From Lumbricus terrestris (taxonomy: Eukaryota > Annelida > Clitellata > Crassiclitellata > Lumbricidae): DNA of 64,000 bases. Where the stretch lies: assembly GCA_949752735.1 (NCBI GenBank), contig OX457036.1, forward strand, positions 6,875,692-6,939,691, in the 5' to 3' direction. Both the position numbers and the translations under genes were made by a program. The notes below the pieces were generated by a model. The model made no database searches and had not been told where the DNA came from. It saw nothing but the letters and a program-made list of their open reading frames with translations. Position 1 is the first letter of the stretch. Each line of letters begins with the position of its first letter. This document shows, piece by piece, positions 56,365 to 64,000 of this stretch.

Positions 56365-57378
56365 CAGGTTGGCTCAATAAAAAAATCCCACTGGATAAAG
56401 AGCAATATCTTCGCAACCGATTGAAAATGTTCTGCTAAAATTTATCAATTTGTAGGGGTATGGATTTCCAACAAACCCTGAAGGTTTCACGTAAAACTTT
56501 GCATGTTTGTAAAAGTCACAGCTGTTTAAACTTTCAGTTCCGTTTTTTAATTTCCGCGAACAAAAAATTGCGTTAGATCTACTTGTAGATTTCCATGTCA
56601 AATAATATAACTTTTCACTACGACCTCAGAATTCAGTTTTACAGTATATCGTAGCGTATGATGGGAGAGTCCACTACCTGCTTTAACACGAGCTCGAATT
56701 CTTTTTGTGAAGCTCAGTATGGCCTTGTTGATTGAGTCCTGAGGCAACTGATCCCACATTAGCAGCAAGAATTCCTTCAGCTAGCCAATGTTCTCTAACT
56801 TGCTTTTTTCCGTCAGTCCAAACGACCACTTCCTGCCTCGCTTCCGACATCTGACCTCCGTTACATGAACACGCCTTCAGATAGCCTTCACTGTGCCAAT
56901 GCTACACTTTTCACTGGGTATTTTGATATGATGAGACGCGATGTTCCAGTCTCTGTTCACGCAACGTCGGAATTCCCATTTTATCAACCGCAGAAACTTT
57001 GCCCATGAGTGAAATTCAATAACGGATTCACAAACTGAGACCTTAACATATAAAATATCGCCAAATACTAACAGGTTGTTTCATAAACAGCTTCTTTACG
57101 GCTCTTAGTGAGGTCGTGTGATATCAGTATCATTTTGAGTGTTGTATTTTGCAAAAAACTTAAAGAAATCACATGTATTGGAACGCGATTCTGCGGAAAT
57201 TTCAAGAAATGGGAAAATGTTTTTGCACAGCTGTTACTTCTGAGGTAATGCAAATTCATTATTGAGATTTTCAGGGATTGTTGCAAAATCTTTCCTCTAT
57301 ATTTCATAGAAATATCTCAATTGGTTGCGAATAAACTGCTTTTTTGCGGGTGGTACTTTTTTTTATTGAGCCACCCTG
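56365..57378. mobile_element. Tc1/mariner-type element, internally deleted, 1,014 bp
   Basis: Terminal repeats CAGGTTGGCTCAATAAAAAA and the inverse of CAGGGTGGCTCAATAAAAAA are flanked by TA (56363-56364 and 57379-57380). Inverted similarity continues inward (TTCGCAACCGATT / TTCGCAACCAATT). The remains of a transposase lie on the minus strand. Confidence 0.88.
56598..57006 (-). pseudogene. mariner-type transposase, N- and C-terminal remnants only
   Basis: It starts MGKVSAVDKMGIPTLREQRL, matching the helix-turn-helix start of mariner-like transposases, then has stops and frame changes. It ends with LLMWDQLPQDSINKAILSFT and KRIRARVKAGSG, the usual C-terminal segment, and a stop at 56598-56600. 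The catalytic DD(D/E) core is absent, deleted between these parts. Confidence 0.82.
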
Positions 57379-57379
57379 T

Positions 57380-57795
57380 AGGCTTATGACTCCAAATGAC
57401 TCGACTGCGTGAAGTAACAAAGCTAAGATTGACATATTTATTCATGATATATTATGACTAAAACACCTCAATTTATCACTACTGTAGCAATCATATAGAG
57501 ACTAAAATATCCTGGAAAATAGTTTACATTCGACTTTATTATCTTTACAGAACAAATAAAATTTAATGAATACGAATAGGTATGCGAATAGAGATGAAGC
57601 AGATATATTTTACAAATGAGGAAACGAGTAAATAAATAAGCGGAGATATGACTCAGAGAGGAGACGGAGTATGCCGTAAGCAAGCAGTGAGTGTGAAGAC
57701 TTAGTGTCAGCTTCTTCAACTTCTTACCCACGACATGATAATTATGAGAACAAGTGGTCGGTATGTGATGACTCTATCTGGAAGAGAGCGACATA
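57380..57795. other. Spacer, nothing recognised
   Basis: AT-rich, no recognised frame. Confidence 0.4.
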
Positions 57796-57800
57796 ATTGT

Positions 57801-57992
57801 TTGGCGCGGTGGCGTAATGGTGAGTTCGGTGCCTTGGAACCGGATGGCCCCCAGGCTCAAATCCACCACAAACCGCCGCGCTGGGATCTATGTACTTCAA
57901 TTCCTATGCAGTGTCCGCGCTGTAGTCTGTAGCGACTCTGAGTAGGGATTTTGAAGGCGTGCTATTGCAAATGCGAGAAATAAATAAAATAA
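57801..57992 (+). repeat. tRNA-derived SINE, near full length
   Basis: A-box-like TGGCGTAATGG (57810) and diverged B box GGCTCAAATCC, then TATGCAGTGTCCGCGCTGTA, GCGACTCTGAGTAGGG and an AAATAAAATAAAAT tail. The tail is more degraded than in the 22.5-kb copy. Confidence 0.8.
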
Positions 57993-58310
57993 AATAAATA
58001 GATGTGTGCCTAGAGAACTTATAAAGTTGAAAGTGTGCGTAACCAACCGCCGTAAACATTATGGTAGCAACAGCACTGACTATGGTATCCACTGCTTAGC
58101 GACTTCGTTAAGTTCCTATATGGAGTTGTTAACGCCGACATTAACCGGTCATAACAGTTACTATCCATAAAGGTCCAGGTTTGCTCCTGATATTCTCTCG
58201 ATAAACCAGAATTTTGTCGGCGTGACTGATAGATATTCCCGATTGGCATTGAGCGCCTGCATCAAATTTACCTGATAGGAGAATCGGTGATATAGATACA
58301 TGTAGCTATA

Positions 58311-59520
58311 TTTGATATAGTAGACCATTTGATATGGTAGACCATGATATTCTACTATATCGTCTTGAAACTTCTTTTGGTCTTAGTGGCCTTCCTCTTC
58401 TTTGGTTTCGTTCATATCTTTCTGACCGTACCCAAATGGTTATACTAAATGATTCTCGCACCTCATGGGTTCCTGTTAAATTTGGAGTTCCTCAAGGATC
58501 CGTACTGAGTCCACTTCTTTATATCTTGTTTACAGCTGATATCCCTCTTCTCTTTGCTAAACACTCAGCCTCTGGTCACCTTTATGCTGATGATGTCCAA
58601 ACTTTTGTTCATGGCTCCTCTTCCCAACAACTTGTTCTCTGTCAGTCTATTGAATCTCTTTCTGCTGATCTCAATATTATTGTTGGATGTCCTCAAATCG
58701 TCTTTCGCTCAACTCTTCCAAGACTCAGTTGATCTGGTTGGGCACCCGTCAACAGCTTAACAAGCTTGATTACGTTTTACTTGCCAAGCACTTTCCTCAA
58801 TTTACTTTTGTGACAAATGTCCGTGACCTGGGTGTTACTATTGACAATACTCTTTCCTTCTCTACACATATTGCTAATATTTCTCGGTCCAGTTTCTATC
58901 ATCTGCGACGTTTACGTGCCATTAGGCGATCTGTCTCTTCATCGATTTTTTTCTTCTATGGTCCATGCCTTCATCTGTTCCCGCATTGACTATTGTAACT
59001 CGTTACTCATTGGCCTATACCTAAACTCCGCCTGGCTCCTCTTCAATCGGTACTTAATGCATCTGCACGTTTGATTGCCCGCCTTCCTCGTTTCTCTCAC
59101 ATTTCGACTTTCATGACTGAGCACCTTCACTGGCTTCCTTTGACTTCCCGGATTCAATATAAAATTCTTTTTCTTACCTATAAGATGTTTTTGGGTCTAG
59201 CGCCTCGCTACCTTTGTGATCTTATTAGGAAGCCTTTATCTGCTACCGTTGGACGTCCTCTCCGCTCTTTAGACCGTCATGATCTTCTTGTACCACGATC
59301 TCGGACTGCCACAGCCCAACATCGCGCCTTTGCCTCTGTCTGCCCTTTACTGTGAAATGGTGTTCCTCCTATTATTCGTTCCCAGATTCTATCTGGAGGC
59401 TTTACTTTTTCTGCCCGTTGTCTTAAGGCTTTTCTTTTTCCAGGAGTTCTTCGCACTGGGAGCGCCTCTGATTAGGTTGTACTGTGAGAGGCGCTTTATA
59501 AATCCCAAAATAGAATAGAA
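58311..59520 (+). pseudogene. L2/CR1-type reverse transcriptase, frame-broken
   Basis: Successive frames give WFRSYLSDRTQMV, FGVPQGSVLSPLLYILFTAD, the catalytic LYADD (58584-58598 region), SSNRLSLNSSKTQLIWLG, NVRDLGVTIDNTLSF, HWLPLTSRIQYKILFLTYK and ATAQHRAFASVCPLLWNGVP. There are at least three frame changes, and the endonuclease and N-terminal RT are missing because of 5' truncation. Confidence 0.88.
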
Positions 59521-59524
59521 TAGA
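58311..59524 (+). mobile_element. 5'-truncated L2/CR1-type LINE with target duplication
   Basis: It is flanked by ATGTAGCTAT at 58301-58310 and 59525-59534. It ends in the hairpin tail GGGAGCGCCTCTGATTAGG...GAGAGGCGCTTTATAAATCC followed by AATAG repeats. The hairpin tail is shared with the SINE family. Confidence 0.88.
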
Positions 59525-59757
59525 ATGTAGCTATGCTGTCTAAACTAGGTCGAGGAGTTATTCAGCCAAGATATTTCCTCTCTTCTGCCTGGGTAGCTAT
59601 ATGCGGAATAGGTAGGTCTACATTGAACGCGTGTTTTTGTCTTTTACTCAAATGATCACAAATGTATCTTGCAACTCTCAGAATGCAGTTTTCTCTTAAA
59701 ACTAGAGAAAACTTATATCGATGAACGGGGCCATAGGGTAAAACAACCGCCAATCAA

Positions 59758-59805
59758 TCAATCAATCAATCAATCAAATAAAACATTTGATTGATTGATT
59801 GATTG
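59758..59805. repeat. (CAAT)n/(ATTG)n hairpin
   Basis: CAATCAATCAATCAATCAAA (59758-59777) is followed after eight bases by its exact inverse (59786-59805). Confidence 0.92.
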
Positions 59806-59809
59806 AACC

Positions 59810-59968
59810 GCTCTTTAGCTGCCCGTGCATTAATTACATCCAGTTGCCCTCTCTCCCTCCCAAGTTCGTCTTTGTGAGACACTTGCCATCTACTTCCGTT
59901 TCAGATATTATACTGCAGATGAGCAGCGTTTGTATCGTTAACGGTAAAGAGGGCAGGAGTAACGTAGC
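59810..59968 (+). repeat. Olig-downstream block relic, unit 4
   Basis: TTTAGCTGCCCGTGCATTAA, TACATCCAGTTGCCC, CCCAAGTTCGTCTTTGTG and CATCTACTTCCGTTTCAG parallel 11240-11320 and 36920-36960. It resumes after the hAT-type element (62750 on: GTGTTCAAGAACCGGATGAG, GAAGAAGTTATACGAATG). Confidence 0.5.
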
Positions 59969-60589
59969 CAGTGGCGGCGCCAGGATTTCAGGTTTGGGGG
60001 GGCTGAAGCCCCAAGCCTTCCTCACTCCCAGAGACGCAACTAGAACATTTTCTTACCAGGGCGGTCATATTGCAATCGCGCGAAGCAGCGAGTGCCGAAT
60101 GCATGAACGAAGCACTTACCGACCAAGGGTTTTACGAGAAATTGTGCACTGGCACAAACGCGCTCCACATTGCAAGATGTAGTTGGAGATTGAGTGGGTT
60201 ATTTAAACGAAGTCAGCAATAATTGTTGAGGTTTTTGATTTTTGGTGTATCCGCAATCCTAAATAATCAAGTTCCGAATTATCATAAACAAAGGTGTCCA
60301 AATAAGGTAGCAAAAGAGAATGGGAGGTCCTCAAAGGCGTCGGCGTAAAGTCTATGCCGTGCCCGAGCTGTACCATACCCCGAAATTTCAGTCATCTGAG
60401 CCGAGTTGGTGACCGAGCTGAGCAAAGGCGATACAGTATATACAGTGCGTGTGCACACAGTAGCCCGAGTAGCTATGTGGTGCAGACAGTGAGGTAATGT
60501 AAAGTCCCTATTGTCTTTGACATACCGATATGCAAGCACTCAAAAACCACGTTGACTAGAGTTCCCAGTTATCACAATAAGAGTGGAGT

Positions 60590-60690
60590 GGATCCGATTT
60601 GACCAGGGTCTATGACAACAGAAGCCGTTACCCTGGACAGAAATTTGCTCGGCATATTACAGCACTTAAGAGCAAGGTACTAAACCAGTA
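60590..60690 (-). repeat. Family A dispersed repeat, copy 9
   Basis: AGTGGAGTGGATCCGATTTG through AGCAAGGTACTAAACCAGT; near-consensus. Confidence 0.8.
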
Positions 60691-60865
60691 TAATAGGTGT
60701 CCAACACCGAATTAATAATCAGAAATTCCACAATACAATGGTGTGCAATTCAGTATTATCGTATAAAAAGTCAACCATGGACACAGACTCGAGATCCAAG
60801 TTGTCACAATTAAAGGTGTCCAACACAGCAATAATATTCAGAAATTTTACAATAAAATGGTGTGC

Positions 60866-60975
60866 AGTGGAGTGGATCAGACTTGACCAGGGTCTATGAC
60901 AACAGAGGCCGTTACCCTAGACAGAAATTTGCTCGGCATATTACAGCACTTAAGAGCATTCTTCTTTCGAAGTTT
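60866..60975 (-). repeat. Family A dispersed repeat, copy 10
   Basis: AGTGGAGTGGATCAGACTTG through TTCTTCTTTCGAAGTTT. It shares the AGTGGAGTGGATC lead-in with copy 9, so the two arose by local duplication. Confidence 0.8.
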
Positions 60976-61327
60976 AAAAAAAATGGTGTGCAATTCAGGG
61001 ACTCGAGTTCCAAGTTATCACAATAAATTAAGGTGTCCAACACAGCACTAATATTCAGAAATATTATAATAAAATGGTGTGCAATTCAGTATTATCGTAT
61101 AAAAAGTCGACCATGGACACGGACTCGAGTTCCAAGTTATAACAATAAATTAAGGTGTGCAACACAGAACTAATAGTCAGAAATTTTACAATAAAATGGT
61201 GCACAATTCAGTATTATCGTATAAAAAGGTCAACCATGGACACGGACTCGACTTCCAAGTTATCACAATAAAGGTGTCCAACACAGTATTAATACTCATA
61301 AATTTTACAAAAAAGTATTCACAATAA

Positions 61328-61383
61328 TGTGTGGATCCGATTTGACCAGGGTCTATGACAACAAAGCCCGTTACCCTGGACAT
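61328..61383 (-). repeat. Family A dispersed repeat, copy 11 (half)
   Basis: GTGTGGATCCGATTTGACC through CCCGTTACCCTGGACA; truncated. Confidence 0.75.
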
Positions 61384-62749
61384 TCAATTAAAATAATCAC
61401 AAATAGAAATAAATCACCATAAAGGTGTCCAACAGCATTCACAGGACACTTTTATAATTATCTGCCTGCATATTACTAATGACAGAAACAGTTTAAGTTT
61501 CCTTAATACAAAAATATGCATGCTTAGATATATGAACACAATTATTTTATGTATAATTATATATAATATATATATTTATATATAATTATCTGAACACAAA
61601 TGTTTTACTTCTTAGTTGACCATTATATCAAACGTAGGCCTACATTCCCGGACAGTCACTGGTGGTATACACAACAAGGATAATTATAATAATTATTATA
61701 CCGAAAATAAGAAGAGCGCACACATTTGAGGTGTGTAAGAGAAACATGACGCAAATCTGACAACTACATTGTTGTGTCAAAGACATTTCTGGATAAAAAC
61801 GCAATCTTCTGGATAACCAGCAGTCTGCAATATTATTTTCATGCATGATGTGCAGTACAGATGCAACACTACTATGGGAGATTTAAAAAATTTCACATAC
61901 TGCAGAGCTGTAAGTGTACTCTAAATAGTTCAGCTCACTTTTGGTAGAGCTGACAGCTTCAATTCCATAAAGTAGAAACGGTTTACAGTGGGCAGCTACT
62001 AAATGCAACAAAACTGGTTCACTAAACTTGTAGCATTTGCTATGCAACGAATTAAATGACCTATGAAACTTAATAAATATATATATGTATATATATGATA
62101 TTGTATATATTGTTGATTTCGATGCCATTGACCATTGTCTAGCTTTCTTATTACGAAATAAACCGTGATGGATATTTTCTGCTTTTTGCTTTAGGGGGGG
62201 GGGGGGGCTGAGCCGCATTTAGAGGCTATAACCCCTAGCCCTCTGACGACGCCACTGGCGCAAGCATCTGCGCTATGATTGTATAGTTGATTGCAGGAGG
62301 GAGAAAACCCTAAACATTCTTTTGTGACGATGACTAATTTTGTGAAATATGCGAAAAATCAAAAGAAAATACAGCTTTGCACCACTTTTTGAAAGACTAG
62401 GCAATTTCGATATTTCTATACGTCCAAAACTTATAAAACGGTTTCAATCTGAAACGAGGTTTCTAAGAGCCATGTTGTTTCTTCGACAATTTCGAGAACC
62501 CTGTCCCGTTGTATGGTCAAAAGGTAAGGGTGCAAACTTGTCACCCGTTTTCATAGACTGAGGCCAAGAAATGAAGTCGCTAACTTCATTCTCAAAGTAG
62601 ATTTCGATGCCATTTATCATTGTCTAGTTTTCTTATTACGAAATAAGCCGTTATAGACATTTTCCGCATTTTGCTTTGGGGGGGCTGAGCCGCATTTAGG
62701 GGGGGCTTAGCCCCCTCCAGCCCCCCCTGGCGCCGCCACTGAACGTAGC

Positions 62750-63640
62750 CCAAGGTGCTATTACAAATACGCGACTGCTATCAGAATCTAATGTGGATTC
62801 CATCATTTGTTTTGAAGGTGTTCAAGAACCGGATGAGTTATAGGTCAAAATTTGAACTTTTGTCCCGTGAAGAAGTTATACGAATGGCAATAATAGTCAA
62901 AGAAAAACAAGGATTATATTCAGAGAAATAGAAAAGATCGTCTCACGAATCTTCTGAAAACCGATTTACACTGAATGGAGATGAACACATTTTCCCTCAT
63001 AAATAGTATTATTATTATTTGATATTTCACATGACCGCAGTGTGAGAACAAGTCATGATTGAGCAGACGACCACAAAATAATTATTACAAGACGCGAATT
63101 TAACTGTTTGGTATTCATACAAGACGTTTATTACGTAATACCGTTAAGCCGGCTGTTATTCAAGAAGAGATACGATTTATCGAGCGTGTTATTGACAAAC
63201 ATGAAGGGTTATTTATATAAATTGTGATTATAGACAATTGTATCATACAACGAGCATTCACGGAAATAAATTAGGAAAAGCAGAAAAAATTAAGCGCATG
63301 AAAAAGCTTAAAGTTCAAAGCGCTTTACAAACAAATTACACTTTTAGAAAATCGCTAAATTGTTCCTTAAGCTGAATTGACGACAGGCTTTAGTGCAAGG
63401 GCGTAAAACATTTTTGAGTGGCGGGCAATGTGAACATCTTCCAACAAGTGGCGGGCCAGGGTGTCGAATTTCGCTAACTCTCGGTGTAACCATATTGCGA
63501 CTATTGCGCGATAAGCAGTAGAAAGATAATATTATTAGCGTATAAATTTATATGTATGGATGAACTTTCAAAACTTTAATTAGATTGACCTTGAAAATCT
63601 GAAAGCACAATTTGAGATTATACGGACGCTGAAGACGGAA
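62750..63640. other. Olig-downstream relic then spacer
   Basis: The first 250 bp parallels 37130-37330 (ATTTGTTTTGAAGGTGTTC, GAAGAAGTTATACGAATGG). Nothing is recognised beyond that. Confidence 0.4.
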
Positions 63641-63649
63641 CATCGTTGT

Positions 63650-63895
<246 letters not shown>

Positions 63896-63927
63896 TTTCT
63901 TTAAATTGGTGGTGTATCTGTGGTTTT

Positions 63928-64000
63928 ACGTCACTTTGTGGTAACAAAGATCATTAGTGACGCCCTCTTCCTTTATCCAGGCTTAAGACTGGCACTTGCA
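63928..64000 (+). repeat. Family B dispersed repeat, copy 11, cut by window end
   Basis: TTACGTCACTTTGTGGTAAC, ATTAGTGACGCCCTCTTCC and CAGGCTTAAGACTGGCAC are present. Read on the minus strand, it is followed within 35 bp by the (TGA)n array, as a 3' tail would be. Confidence 0.75.

Larger units (their letters stand above)
60590..61440. repeat. 120-bp satellite interleaved with family A copies
   Basis: Monomers begin AAGGTGTCCAACAC near 60694, 60813, 61031, 61152, 61272 and 61422, with a period of about 120 bp. Shared parts are AATATTCAGAAATTTTACA, ATAAAATGGTGTGCAATTC, AGTATTATCGTATAAAAAG and GACACGGACTCGAG. Family A copies lie at 60590, 60866 and 61330. Confidence 0.9.
59969..62741. mobile_element. 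hAT-type element, 2.77 kb, with internal satellite
   Basis: Termini CAGTGGCGGCGCCAGG (59969) and its inverse (ending 62741) are flanked by a perfect 8-bp duplication AACGTAGC (59961-59968 and 62742-62749). The right end is present twice: 62115-62260 and 62601-62741 share GATTTCGATGCCATT, TTTCTTATTACGAAATAA and GCTGAGCCGCATTTAG. No transposase is recognised. The same termini mark the small element at 28683-29049. Confidence 0.88.

Noticed and set aside
62349..62561. 70-codon lysine/arginine-rich frame inside the 2.77-kb hAT-type element
   Set aside because: No hAT transposase motif or zinc finger; too short to support a call.

Overview
This window is animal nuclear DNA, not bacterial or viral. 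It is AT-rich, has almost no long open frames outside transposons, and is crowded with microsatellites, non-LTR retrotransposons (RTE, L2/CR1, jockey-like), a tRNA-derived SINE and non-autonomous DNA transposons (hAT, piggyBac, Tc1/mariner types). Clean GT/AG-type splice signals flank a few exon-like pieces. The mix suggests an invertebrate metazoan, probably marine; I cannot name the species.

Most host-derived sequence looks like a decayed tandem array. Several paralogous tracts recur in the same order. Copies of an Olig-like bHLH transcription factor domain sit near 21.1 kb (frame-broken), 36.0 kb (fragment split by a LINE) and 53.1 kb (domain intact). A shared downstream block also appears without a bHLH near 11.2 kb and 59.8 kb. 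Tracts T2, T3 and T1 recur upstream (26.6-31.0 kb and 44.2-45.6 kb, T1 alone at 12.0-12.4 kb). The implied unit is about 15-19 kb. Paralogous copies that lack an insertion serve as empty sites for several transposons here.

Layout: 0-2 kb, piggyBac-type MITE end inside a jockey-like LINE. 2.3-4.5 kb, TA-flanked DNA element holding a SINE that is itself split by a hAT-type element. 6-12 kb, L2 tails, an ACAT microsatellite and a 1.86-kb hAT element with an internal minisatellite. 12-17 kb, tract T1, a leader-peptide-like exon, an inverted repeat around a dispersed element, and a 1.52-kb piggyBac-type element. 19-23 kb, degraded Olig copy and SINE. 23-26 kb, little recognisable. 26.6-31 kb, tracts T2/T3/T1 with RTE and hAT insertions. 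32-34.7 kb, local duplication and a piggyBac transposase fragment. 35-38 kb, second Olig relic and a collagen-like exon. 38.7-42.1 kb, nearly intact RTE element. 44-46.5 kb, tracts plus hAT and RTE fragments. 50-54 kb, tracts and the best Olig copy. 55-59.5 kb, tandem duplication, mariner relic, SINE, L2 LINE. 60-62.7 kb, 2.77-kb hAT-type element with a 120-bp satellite. 63.6-64 kb, ATC microsatellite beside a dispersed repeat.

Two dispersed families recur. Family A is about 90-100 bp with a CATC-type tail and 11 copies. Family B is about 90 bp with about 11 copies; in two copies it encodes a signal-peptide-like leader. The only plausible host genes are the Olig-like gene at 53.1 kb, the collagen-like exon at 37.9 kb and possibly small secreted-peptide exons; none is complete here.
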